A stretch of DNA of 13,518 bases. It comes from Candidatus Woesearchaeota archaeon (GTDB lineage Archaea > Nanobdellota > Nanobdellia > CSSed11-243R1). The stretch spans positions 1 to 13,518 of the forward strand of contig SLLY01000051.1 in the NCBI GenBank assembly GCA_007133845.1, written 5' to 3'. The notes under the pieces are model-generated. The model did not search any database. It had not been told where the DNA came from and worked only from the letters and a program-made list of their open reading frames with translations. The translations under genes and the position numbers were made by a program. Below, piece after piece: positions 1 through 6,983 of the stretch; position 1 is the stretch's first letter, and every line of letters begins with the position of its first letter.

Positions 1-41
1 AAAATTTTATATTTGAATAAATTAATTTTAATTTACAAAAA

Positions 42-662
42 ATGGCGAAAAGATGGACTGCTTATAAATTGAACATAAAAGATTTATCTATTGAAAAATA
101 TGATGAAAATCAATTCTTAAATCATAAAAATAAAAAGGTTCGTAGAGTAAGAATAATGGGTTCTGTGGTTTCAAAATTTTTAAGAGACGATAAAAATTAT
201 GGTTTTTTAGTAATAGATGATGGAACTGAAACAATACGTGTGCGTTCTTTTGAGGATAATATTAATTTAATTGAAAAATCAGAAATTGGGGATATAATAG
301 ATATAATAGGAAAAATAAGAAAATATGAGGATGAAATTTATATAATCCCAGAAATAATAAAAAAAATAGAAGACCCTAATTGGTTTATTCTTAGAAAATT
401 AGAATTAATCAAACAAAATAAAGGCGTTAATGTGGATTTAAATTTAAAGGAGAATAAATTAAAAGATGATTTAAAAGAAGACACCCATAGAGAAAAGATA
501 GTAGAATTAATAAAAAAATTCGATTTGGGAGATGGAGTAGAAATATCTAAAATAAAAGAGGAATATAAAGATTCTAAAAAAGTGGATGACATAATCAAAG
601 AATTATTAAATGAGGGGGAACTTTTTGAACCCATGCCTGAAAAAATAAAATTATTGGAGTGA
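42..662 (+). CDS. RPA32-like OB-fold and winged-helix protein
   Basis: Probable single-stranded nucleic-acid-binding protein of 206 aa. Residues about 32-108 look like an OB fold: alternating beta strands with the GFLVIDDGTETIRVRSF segment typical of RPA-type OB domains. A charged, Lys-rich linker (about 120-148) follows. Residues about 148-203 resemble a winged helix (IVELIKKF ... IIKELLNEGELFEPMP). OB followed by winged helix is the architecture of RPA32 and related archaeal RPA-associated proteins, so a role in replication or repair as an RPA subunit is inferred; an RNA-binding role is not excluded. It is the first gene of a tight operon, with aIF2-beta starting 4 nt downstream. The ATG lacks a Shine-Dalgarno site, and a TATA-like element lies near position 5-12, so the mRNA leader is very short. 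Domain call is fairly sure; the exact family is not. Confidence 0.75.
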   Translation: MAKRWTAYKLNIKDLSIEKYDENQFLNHKNKKVRRVRIMGSVVSKFLRDDKNYGFLVIDDGTETIRVRSFEDNINLIEKSEIGDIIDIIGKIRKYEDEIYIIPEIIKKIEDPNWFILRKLELIKQNKGVNVDLNLKENKLKDDLKEDTHREKIVELIKKFDLGDGVEISKIKEEYKDSKKVDDIIKELLNEGELFEPMPEKIKLLE

Positions 663-666
663 TAAT

Positions 667-1074
667 ATGAATTATGAAGAACTTTTAAAACGAGCTAAAA
701 AAGAGATACCTAAAAAAATAGATAGTAGAGAGAGATTTAATCCTCCCGCTATTAAATCTTTTATAGAAGGAAAAACAACTATTGTTCAAAATTTAAAAAA
801 TATATCTAAATATCTGAATAGAGATATAAATCACATAATTAAATATCTCTCAAAAGAACTCGCTACATCTGGAAATATCGATGGCAATAGAGTAATATTT
901 ACTGGAAAATTTAAAAATTATGTGATAAGTTCTAAGATGGAACAATACATAAATGATTTTGTTAAATGCAAGGAATGTGGAAGTCCAGACACTAAAATAG
1001 AAAAAGAAAATAGAATAAAAGTTATTCATTGTATGGCTTGTCAGGCAGTTAAACCACTACCAAAAATAAGGTAA
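667..1074 (+). CDS. eif2b: Translation initiation factor aIF2 subunit beta
   Basis: Beta subunit of the heterotrimeric aIF2, which delivers initiator Met-tRNA to the small ribosomal subunit. The 135-aa length is normal for archaeal aIF2-beta. The N-terminal helix (MNYEELLKRAKKEIP) contacts aIF2-gamma. A central alpha-beta domain includes RERFNPP and KYLSKELATSGNIDG. The C-terminal zinc ribbon has Cys101, Cys104, Cys122 and Cys125 (CKEC ... CMAC). A strong Shine-Dalgarno sequence, GGAGTGA, overlaps the stop codon of the upstream gene and fixes the ATG at 667. DUF424 follows after 5 nt. Family assignment is secure. Confidence 0.96.
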   Translation: MNYEELLKRAKKEIPKKIDSRERFNPPAIKSFIEGKTTIVQNLKNISKYLNRDINHIIKYLSKELATSGNIDGNRVIFTGKFKNYVISSKMEQYINDFVKCKECGSPDTKIEKENRIKVIHCMACQAVKPLPKIR

Positions 1075-1079
1075 TTTAA

Positions 1080-1376
1080 ATGAAGGTTTGGATTAAAATT
1101 CAGAGGGTTGAAAGAGAAGATAATCAGGAAATAATTATGGGTATTTGTGATGAAGATATTTTAGGTTTTGAATCTGGAGACTTCAAAATATCTGAATATT
1201 TTTTCAAGGGAGAACTGATTGAAATGGAAGATGCTTTAAAAAAAATAGATGATGCAACCATAATCAATATTTTTGGAAAGAATATAGTCTCTGAATTAAT
1301 CAAAAGAAAATTAATTGAAAATTCTTCTGTAAAAGAAATAAAAAAAATACCTCATGTGCAAATAATAACTGTTTAA
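1080..1376 (+). CDS. DUF424 family protein
   Basis: A 98-aa protein resembling the archaeal DUF424 family: the N-terminal beta strand KVWIKIQR, then ICDEDILG, then ISEYFFKGELI, a central ATIINIFGKNIVSELIKRKLI helix pair, and a terminal IPHVQI segment corresponding to the PHAQ ending I recall for the family. No biochemical role is established for the family as far as I know. It sits 5 nt after aIF2-beta in the same operon, which points to translation or ribosome-related work, but that is context only. An AAGGT element 8 nt upstream may serve as its ribosome binding site. Last gene of its transcript, since aIF1A has its own promoter. Confidence 0.85.
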   Translation: MKVWIKIQRVEREDNQEIIMGICDEDILGFESGDFKISEYFFKGELIEMEDALKKIDDATIINIFGKNIVSELIKRKLIENSSVKEIKKIPHVQIITV

Positions 1377-1388
1377 ATTTTTAGTTAC

Positions 1389-1399
1389 TTTTATAAAAA
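1389..1399 (+). promoter_or_regulatory. TATA-box promoter of aIF1A
   Basis: The sequence cttttataaaaac contains a TATA core starting at 1392, exactly 28 nt before the aIF1A ATG at 1420. That spacing puts the transcription start on or beside the A of ATG, so the mRNA should be leaderless. No Shine-Dalgarno motif is present between the box and the ATG. Confidence 0.7.
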
Positions 1400-1419
1400 C
1401 ACCTTTTCTTTTTATTAAT

Positions 1420-1734
1420 ATGTCAAATGAGCAACAAGATAGTAATTACAAAAGAGTTAGATTTCCTAGAAATGAAGAAGTTTTAGGGATGATAGAACAA
1501 CTATTAGGATATGCAAAAATGAGAGTCGTTTGTACAGATGGAAAAACTCGTGTTTGTAGAGTTCCAGGAAGATTAACCCGTTCACTTTGGTTGAGAGAGA
1601 GGGATATTGTTTTAATAAAACCTTGGGAATATCAACCGGATGAAAAAGGAGATGTAATATTTAAATATAGAAAAGGACAAGTAAGAGTTTTAAAAGGAAA
1701 GGGACTTCTAAAAAATATAGAAGAACATATGTAA
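1420..1734 (+). CDS. eif1A: Translation initiation factor aIF1A
   Basis: Archaeal homologue of eIF1A (and bacterial IF1), which occupies the A site of the small subunit during initiation. At 104 aa it has the standard archaeal length. A short charged N-tail precedes RFPRNEEVLGMIEQLLGYAK, the S1-like OB domain continues with CTDGKTRVCRVPGR and DIVLIKPWEY, and a basic C-terminus follows. The start is set by a leaderless-type promoter 28 nt upstream. It leads a transcript that continues with lemA and htpX after an 11-nt gap, an unusual partner choice for a translation factor. Identification is secure. Confidence 0.96.
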   Translation: MSNEQQDSNYKRVRFPRNEEVLGMIEQLLGYAKMRVVCTDGKTRVCRVPGRLTRSLWLRERDIVLIKPWEYQPDEKGDVIFKYRKGQVRVLKGKGLLKNIEEHM

Positions 1735-1745
1735 AAGGTGGTAAA

Positions 1746-2291
1746 ATGATTTGGATTGTAGTTTTAATTGCTTTTGTTATAGTTGGTTTCGTAGCTTACT
1801 ATTTTAATAAAATAATTATATTAGAAAATACTATAAAAAATTCTTGGGCACAAATAGATGTTCAATTAAAGAAGCGTGCAGATTTAGTTCCAAATTTAAT
1901 TGAAACTGTTAAAGGTTATGCCAAACATGAAAAAAATATATTCAAAGATGTGACTGAAGCAAGAAAAGAAATGCTTGGTGCAACCACTAAAAATCAAAAA
2001 ATTAAGGCTGGAAATCATTTGGCAGACGCGCTCAAAAATATTTTCGCTATTTCAGAAAACTATCCTAAATTGAGAGCTAGTGAAAATTTTGCATTATTAC
2101 AAGAAGAACTTGCTGGTATAGAGAGTAAAATAGCATATGCAAGACAACATTACAACGATTCTATACTTAGATTTAATAATGCAATCAAAACAGTTCCAGG
2201 ACTTTGGTTTGCAAAATTTATGAATAAAGAAGAACAATCTATGCTTGAAATAAAAGAGGTTGAGAGAAAACCTGTTAAAGTGAAATTTTAA
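1746..2291 (+). CDS. lemA: LemA family membrane protein
   Basis: A 181-aa LemA-family protein with one N-terminal transmembrane helix (about residues 2-21) and a long helical domain. Family signatures are visible: LENTIKNSWAQIDVQLKKRADLVPNLIETVKGYAKHE in consecutive segments, then ENYPKLRASENF and RQHYNDSILRFNNAIKTVPG. The molecular role of LemA is not settled; it is commonly encoded beside HtpX or other membrane proteases and may present or scaffold substrates. Here it overlaps htpX by one base (TAATG), consistent with translational coupling. An AAAGGTGG Shine-Dalgarno 4-5 nt upstream supports the ATG at 1746, as expected for an internal operon gene. Confidence 0.94.
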   Translation: MIWIVVLIAFVIVGFVAYYFNKIIILENTIKNSWAQIDVQLKKRADLVPNLIETVKGYAKHEKNIFKDVTEARKEMLGATTKNQKIKAGNHLADALKNIFAISENYPKLRASENFALLQEELAGIESKIAYARQHYNDSILRFNNAIKTVPGLWFAKFMNKEEQSMLEIKEVERKPVKVKF

Positions 2292-3175
2292 TGAAAAAAA
2301 GTTTTTTCGATCATATAAGGATAAATAAAATTAAATCTGTATTACTTTTGTTTTTAATATTCGGCATACTAATACTTGTTGGATATGTTATAGCATTAGT
2401 ATACAATCCTGCATATACAATGCTTTTTGTTGGAATTGCACTTTTTTTAGCAATAGCTCAGGCACTTTTTGCATTTTACAAGGGAGATAAATTCATTTTA
2501 AGAATGATGAAAGCGAAGGAAGCTCAAAAACCTCAACATACTCGATTAATAAATATCGTAGAAGGGCTTTCTATTGCTGCAGGAATACCAAAACCGAAAA
2601 TATACGTTATTGAAAACCCTGACATAAATGCATTTGCAACAGGAAGAAATCCTGAAAATGCTTCAGTTGCAGCTACAACAGGCGCAATTGAAAAATTGAG
2701 CAAAACAGAATTAGAAGGCGTAATGGCACACGAATTAGGACATGTAAAAAATTTAGATGTGAGATATGCCACATTTATAGTTGTTCTTGTAGGAATTGTT
2801 TCCATAATAAGTGGTGTTTTTCTTCGTTCTTTTATTTTCGGAGGTGGAAGAAGAAGTGATGGAGGTGCAATATTGATAATAGTAGGTATATTTCTTGCAA
2901 TCATAGCACCAATAGCAGCAAAACTAGTACAACTTTCAATTTCAAGAAAAAGAGAATTTTTAGCAGATGCTTATTCTGCAAAACTTACAAGACATCCTGA
3001 AGGGCTTGCGGGTGCTCTTGAGAAAATTTCTGAATACAATCAAGGAAAACTAAAAGCTGATGATTCTACGGCAAGTCTTTTTATAGCAAGCACAAAGAAA
3101 AAAAAGAGAATTTCCAGACTTTTTTCAACACATCCTCCTGTTGAAGAACGTGTCAAAGCTTTAAGAGGAATGTAA
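2291..3175 (+). CDS. htpX: HtpX family membrane zinc metalloprotease
   Basis: Integral-membrane peptidase of family M48 that degrades misfolded or damaged membrane proteins. At 294 aa it has the usual HtpX length. Two hydrophobic helices lie at about 17-37 and 41-63. The catalytic HExxH is H147-E148-L149-G150-H151, and the third zinc ligand is Glu222 in REFLAD. Two further hydrophobic stretches (about 161-178 and 193-214) flank the loop between them. The C-terminal STHPP motif is present. All expected active-site residues are intact, so it should be functional. It is coupled to lemA by a one-base overlap. A T-run at 3181-3186 probably ends the transcript. Confidence 0.96.
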   Translation: MKKSFFDHIRINKIKSVLLLFLIFGILILVGYVIALVYNPAYTMLFVGIALFLAIAQALFAFYKGDKFILRMMKAKEAQKPQHTRLINIVEGLSIAAGIPKPKIYVIENPDINAFATGRNPENASVAATTGAIEKLSKTELEGVMAHELGHVKNLDVRYATFIVVLVGIVSIISGVFLRSFIFGGGRRSDGGAILIIVGIFLAIIAPIAAKLVQLSISRKREFLADAYSAKLTRHPEGLAGALEKISEYNQGKLKADDSTASLFIASTKKKKRISRLFSTHPPVEERVKALRGM

Positions 3176-3180
3176 AAATA

Positions 3181-3186
3181 TTTTTT
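3181..3186 (+). terminator. T-run terminator after htpX
   Basis: Six consecutive T residues lie 6 nt after the htpX stop codon, in the 40-nt gap between two convergent operons. Archaeal intrinsic termination commonly uses such oligo-T tracts on the non-template strand, so this is a plausible 3' end for the aIF1A-lemA-htpX transcript. Confidence 0.4.
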
Positions 3187-3215
3187 ACTTTGATGAATAT
3201 ATTTGCGTATCAGTA

Positions 3216-3986
3216 TCAATAATGTTCATCAAAAGTTTGTTTTTTTATTTTGTAAAAAATACCTATTGGAATTTTACCATTGAATTCTTCAGATTTTTTC
3301 ATTGCTAAATTCATATCATTAATGTTATGTCCTTTCTTATTCATGTCATAAACGGTTTTGCTTAATTTTTGATAACTGTTATTAAAAATTACGCACGGCT
3401 GTAAAACTTCTACAAAGGAGAAGCCTTTGTGTTTAACGGCTTTCTTAATAATTTTTTTTAGGTGGTTGGGATTGCCTGCATACCCTCTTGCAACAAATGT
3501 GGCCCCTGAAACCAAAACTAATTTTATAGGATTCAGAGGTTCTTCTATACTTCCTTTAGGTGTAGATTTTCCTTTAAATCCCTTTGGAGATGTTGCTGTT
3601 GCTTGACCGACAGTAAGCGCAAAAACATTGTTGTTATGTAGTATGATAGTAATATCGATATTTCTTTTGGCAGCATGTATTAAATGTGATATACCTTCAT
3701 CTAAACAATCACCATCTCCTGAAAATCCAATTAATTTAAGATTTTTATTTGCTAATTTCATTCCAGTTAGGGGAGGTATCGTTCTTCCATGAAGTGAATA
3801 AAAAGAATTCACATTTACATAGTCCACAATTTTTGCGTGACATCCAATACCACTAGCTATAACTATATTTTCTTTTTTGATACCTTCGTCAATTAATTCT
3901 TTTACGGCGCCTTTAAAAGCGTTTAATATTCCAAAATCTCCACAACCAGGACACCATGTAATTTTTGCATTAGTATCTAGATTCAT
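3216..3986 (-). CDS. korB: 2-oxoacid:ferredoxin oxidoreductase subunit beta
   Basis: Catalytic TPP-binding subunit of a cytoplasmic 2-oxoacid:ferredoxin oxidoreductase (oxidative decarboxylation of a 2-oxoacid to acyl-CoA with reduction of ferredoxin). The start is the ATG at 3986: an AAGAGGTGG Shine-Dalgarno lies 5 nt upstream, and this ATG overlaps the alpha-subunit stop as ATGA. A longer reading from a GTG at 3995 starts inside that Shine-Dalgarno. With this start the protein is 256 aa and Cys12, Cys15, Cys49 and Cys198 match the four ligands of the [4Fe-4S] cluster found in two-subunit enzymes. The TPP motif GDGD at about 90-93 is followed by NNN at about 118-120. Substrate (2-oxoglutarate, pyruvate or broad) cannot be fixed from sequence alone, so the symbol is provisional. 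Confidence 0.92.
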   Translation of the reverse strand: MNLDTNAKITWCPGCGDFGILNAFKGAVKELIDEGIKKENIVIASGIGCHAKIVDYVNVNSFYSLHGRTIPPLTGMKLANKNLKLIGFSGDGDCLDEGISHLIHAAKRNIDITIILHNNNVFALTVGQATATSPKGFKGKSTPKGSIEEPLNPIKLVLVSGATFVARGYAGNPNHLKKIIKKAVKHKGFSFVEVLQPCVIFNNSYQKLSKTVYDMNKKGHNINDMNLAMKKSEEFNGKIPIGIFYKIKKQTFDEHY

Positions 3987-5635
3987 TTGAACCACCTCTT
4001 TAATTCTTTTCTCAATTCAATTGGTTCGAATTCCCTAGAATCATATTTTAATATTTTATTTTTAATTTCAATTCCTGTATTCAATTTAATTAAATCTGCT
4101 AGTTGTGCTGTGGCATTTCCTTCAACACAAACAATATTCTTTGCTTTTTTCAGATATTTTTTAATACTTTTGTGAGGAAACGGTTTCAGATATATTGGCT
4201 GTATAACCTTAACGTCCTTGATTTCCTTAACAGCTTCCAAAACAGCTCCCAAAGAAGAACCCCAAGTAACAATTACATTCTTTCCTTTTCCATATACTTT
4301 GAAAGTTTCTAAATTATTCATTTCCTTTTCAAAATTTTTTATCTTTTCAAACCGTTTGTCGAACATTTTTTTTATGTCTTTTTTATTTTCAGTTGTTATA
4401 CCATTTTCTAAATGTTCGTAACTTGTAACTTTTACAACGGTGTCTTTTTTTCCAGGAAATGTTATTGGAGAGATTCCGTCTTTTGTAAATTTGTATCTTA
4501 AATAATTCTTTCCACCTTTTGATAATTTTGGATTTATCTTCTTTATTCTTTTTTTATCTATTTCAAATGTTTTCGAACTATCGCTTAAATGTTTGTCTAA
4601 CAAAACAATTACTGGAAGTTGATATTTCCAAGCAATTTGTAATGCTTCAGAACCATTAAAAAAAGCTTGTTCTGGACTTCCAGGTGCAATAACAACTAAA
4701 GGAAATTCTCCATGTCCTGGATTTAATGTAAAGTTTAAATCTGATTGTCCTGTATATGTAGGAATTCCTGTACTAGGTCCAGCTCTTTGACTTTCAACAA
4801 TAACTAACGGAATCTCAGAAATTCCTGCAAAACTTATTGATTCAGTCATTAATGCAAATCCGCCCCCTGAAGTTCCAATCATGGTTTTAGAACCGGCATA
4901 AGAACTGCCTAAAGCCATTGTAATAACAGATATTTCATTTTCAGGTTGAATTGTTTTCACATTATTTTTTCCAGCTAAATAATGTAATATTGAAGTTGCT
5001 GGAGTCATTGGATATGCGATATAAGTTTCAAGTCCTGCATTTAAAGCTCCATCCGATAGGGACATATTTCCACACAAAAATTTTTTGGGCTTGCCTATCT
5101 TTTTAGTTTTCAATTTTTGCTTAAAATTATCTTTTGCATATAAATATCCTTTTTTTGCTATTTCGATATTTATCTTTGCATTAGAAGGATAAGTTTTTTT
5201 TAATATTTTTTCCAAAACACAAAAATCTATTCCTGCTACATACATAAAAGCCCCAAGCAATGCAGTATTTCTCATTATACTAATTCCTTCAGATTCTTTC
5301 ACAATATTTCCTGCGGGAATTCCAAAATGATTTTTTTCATTAGATTCAAATGAATTTTTATCAAACAAAACAACTCCGTCTTTCTTAATTTCTGATTTGT
5401 GTTCTTTCAAAGTTCTTTCATCAAGTGCAATTAAAAAATCAGAATCGTTATAATAACTATGTATCTCTTTCTTGTCAAAAGTTATTTTGCTATAGTTATG
5501 ATCTCCACTTATAACAGAAGGATAATCATTTAAAATAAAAATATAATATCCAATATCACTAAAAATTTTTGCCGAGAGCTTTGCAGCAGCCTTCACTCCA
5601 TGTCCAGCTTTTCCCCCAATTGTTATTGTATTCAA
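3983..5635 (-). CDS. korA: 2-oxoacid:ferredoxin oxidoreductase, fused gamma-alpha subunit
   Basis: A 550-aa fusion of the gamma domain (about 1-180, beginning ITIGGKAGHGVKAAAKLSA) and the alpha subunit (from about 187). The alpha part has YPMTPATS at 208-215, the equivalent of the YPITP motif, and the QRAGPSTGIPTYTGQSDL segment near 283-300 that is typical of KorA-type subunits. This is the two-subunit arrangement known from Sulfolobus, in which beta carries the only cluster and no separate ferredoxin-like delta subunit is required; none is encoded here. The start codon is TTG, supported by an AGGTGAG Shine-Dalgarno 5 nt upstream. Beta follows with a 4-nt ATGA overlap. The enzyme probably supplies reduced ferredoxin and acyl-CoA, or runs in reverse; direction and substrate are unknown. 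Confidence 0.93.
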   Translation of the reverse strand: MNTITIGGKAGHGVKAAAKLSAKIFSDIGYYIFILNDYPSVISGDHNYSKITFDKKEIHSYYNDSDFLIALDERTLKEHKSEIKKDGVVLFDKNSFESNEKNHFGIPAGNIVKESEGISIMRNTALLGAFMYVAGIDFCVLEKILKKTYPSNAKINIEIAKKGYLYAKDNFKQKLKTKKIGKPKKFLCGNMSLSDGALNAGLETYIAYPMTPATSILHYLAGKNNVKTIQPENEISVITMALGSSYAGSKTMIGTSGGGFALMTESISFAGISEIPLVIVESQRAGPSTGIPTYTGQSDLNFTLNPGHGEFPLVVIAPGSPEQAFFNGSEALQIAWKYQLPVIVLLDKHLSDSSKTFEIDKKRIKKINPKLSKGGKNYLRYKFTKDGISPITFPGKKDTVVKVTSYEHLENGITTENKKDIKKMFDKRFEKIKNFEKEMNNLETFKVYGKGKNVIVTWGSSLGAVLEAVKEIKDVKVIQPIYLKPFPHKSIKKYLKKAKNIVCVEGNATAQLADLIKLNTGIEIKNKILKYDSREFEPIELRKELKRWFK

Positions 5636-5640
5636 TTAAA

Positions 5641-5647
5641 CTCACCT
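5641..5647 (-). promoter_or_regulatory. Ribosome binding site that sets a TTG start
   Basis: Read on the minus strand this is AGGTGAG, 5 nt before the TTG start of the fused gamma-alpha subunit. It complements the 3' end of archaeal 16S rRNA and justifies the non-ATG start, because no ATG gives the full N-terminal ITIGGKAGHG strand. Confidence 0.7.
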
Positions 5648-5691
5648 ATTAAAATCAAAAATTTTCTATTTAATTACTTTTTGAAACAAAA

Positions 5692-5700
5692 GAATATAAA
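5692..5700 (+). promoter_or_regulatory. TATA-box promoter of the RIO1-KH-Top6 operon
   Basis: The sequence gaatataaa has its TATA core starting at 5695, 28 nt before the ATG at 5723, the same geometry as the aIF1A promoter. The mRNA is therefore predicted to be leaderless. The promoter shares an 87-bp divergent intergenic region with the oxidoreductase operon. Confidence 0.65.
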
Positions 5701-5722
5701 CTCTTCTCTTATTTTCTTAAAT

Positions 5723-6433
5723 ATGTCTAAAAATAGATTTGAAACTTATAAAGAAGTTTTCGATCACTCTACTGAAAAAACGATATATAAGCTCGCTAAT
5801 GACGGGTATATAGATTTATTGATAGGTATAATTTCAACAGGAAAAGAAGGAAATGTTTTTCTTGCAAAGAATCATTTAGGAAAAGAAGTAGCAGTAAAAA
5901 TTTACAGGATAGAAACAAGTAATTTTCAAAATATGTGGAAATATATAAATGGAGATAGAAGGTTCGAGAATATAAAAAAAACAAAAAAAAGCATAGTTAA
6001 TGTATGGGCTCAAAAAGAGTTTAAAAATCTAAAATTAGCTGAAAAGGCAGGTTTAAACGTACCTAAACCCATTATTTCAAGAAATAACATCTTAATAATG
6101 GATTTTATAGGAGAAAATGAAAAATCAGCGCCAATTGCTAAAAATAATCCTCCAAGAAACCCAAAAAAATGGTTAAAGAAAGTTTTAAATATGATTAATG
6201 ATTTATATCAAAAAGCGGGCTTAATTCATGGAGATTTAAGTGAATATAACATACTAAATTATAAAGAAGAACCGTATTTCATAGATTTTGGACAGGGTGT
6301 TCTAAAAGACCATCCTATTGCTGAAGAATTATTAAAAAGAGATATAAAAAACATTTCGAAATGGTTCAAAAAACAAAATGTTGAAGTAGAAGAATCAAAA
6401 AAGATATATAAGAGAATAATAAAAGATGTTTAA
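5723..6433 (+). CDS. rio1: RIO1-type serine/threonine protein kinase
   Basis: Atypical kinase/ATPase of the RIO family that acts in late maturation of the small ribosomal subunit. The start is the ATG at 5723 (236 aa): an upstream in-frame extension to 5600 crosses the divergent oxidoreductase gene and lacks homology, while a TATA box sits 28 nt before 5723. The flexible P-loop is STGKEGNV at 38-45, the ATP lysine is Lys59 in VAVKIYR, the catalytic loop is HGDLSEYN at 169-176 (Asp171, Asn176), and the metal-binding loop is IDFGQ with Asp188. The STGKE motif points to RIO1 rather than RIO2. No separate N-terminal winged helix is seen. The Dim2-like KH gene begins 3 nt downstream, matching a joint role in 16S rRNA 3'-end maturation. 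Confidence 0.94.
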   Translation: MSKNRFETYKEVFDHSTEKTIYKLANDGYIDLLIGIISTGKEGNVFLAKNHLGKEVAVKIYRIETSNFQNMWKYINGDRRFENIKKTKKSIVNVWAQKEFKNLKLAEKAGLNVPKPIISRNNILIMDFIGENEKSAPIAKNNPPRNPKKWLKKVLNMINDLYQKAGLIHGDLSEYNILNYKEEPYFIDFGQGVLKDHPIAEELLKRDIKNISKWFKKQNVEVEESKKIYKRIIKDV

Positions 6434-6436
6434 ATT

Positions 6437-6979
6437 ATGGAAAGTGAAAAACAAATCCAGTTGTTAAAAATACCAAAAAAAAGAGTTGCGATTCTCATAG
6501 GTACTTCTGGAGAAACAAAAAAAGAAATAGAAGAAAAAACAAAAACTAAAATTAAAGTTGACACTGAGGGTGCTGTTGAAATAGGTGGTGATTCTTTTGA
6601 TGCTTGGATTACAAAAAAAATAGTAAAAGCGATAGGTAGAGGTTTTTCTCCAAAAAAAGCGTTATTGATTTTAAATGAAGGATATATATCAGAATTGATA
6701 GAATTAAAAAATTGGGCAAAAACAGACAAATCTATGTTGAGGTTGAAAGGAAGAGTTATAGGAAAAGAAGGAAAATCGAAGAGAACGATAGAAGAAGTAA
6801 CCCAAACATATATATCTGTGTACGGAAAAACAATTTGCATAATAGGTAAAACAAAAAAAGTTTTACTTGCAAAAAGAGCTGTTGAAATGCTTTTATCTGG
6901 ATGCCAACATTCGACTGTTTTCAAAATGGTTGAAAGAGAAAGGAAAAAGTGGGAGAAAGAAAGAATATTAGGAGGTTGA
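6437..6979 (+). CDS. Dim2/Pno1-like KH-domain RNA-binding protein
   Basis: A 180-aa protein with two KH domains, corresponding to archaeal homologues of Dim2/Pno1, which bind near the 3' end of 16S rRNA during small-subunit biogenesis. The first KH loop is GTSG at 22-25 and the second is the classical GKEG at 109-112 (RVIGKEGKSKRTIEEVT). The C-terminal SGCQHSTVFKMVE segment and a basic tail match the family. It lies 3 nt after RIO1 and its last codons contain the GGAGGT Shine-Dalgarno for Top6B, so translation of the three genes is probably coupled. Family assignment is strong; partner RNAs are inferred from homologues. Confidence 0.93.
   Translation: MESEKQIQLLKIPKKRVAILIGTSGETKKEIEEKTKTKIKVDTEGAVEIGGDSFDAWITKKIVKAIGRGFSPKKALLILNEGYISELIELKNWAKTDKSMLRLKGRVIGKEGKSKRTIEEVTQTYISVYGKTICIIGKTKKVLLAKRAVEMLLSGCQHSTVFKMVERERKKWEKERILGG
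6971..6976 (+). promoter_or_regulatory. Ribosome binding site that sets the Top6B TTG start
   Basis: A perfect GGAGGT lies in the final two sense codons of the KH gene, 7 nt before the TTG at 6984. It is the strongest Shine-Dalgarno in the window and supports the non-ATG start of Top6B. Confidence 0.8.
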
Positions 6980-6983
6980 AATT

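Noticed and set aside
3188..3235. Inverted repeat TTTGATGAA / TTCATCAAA between the convergent operons, a possible shared terminator or operator
   Set aside because: One arm is part of the last codons of the oxidoreductase beta gene, the loop is 27 nt, and no T-run follows the second arm. A 9-bp match of AT-rich sequence can arise by chance.
5600..5722. In-frame N-terminal extension of RIO1
   Set aside because: It overlaps the divergent oxidoreductase gene, includes the promoter region, and RIO1 proteins begin near the ATG at 5723, which has a TATA box at -28.
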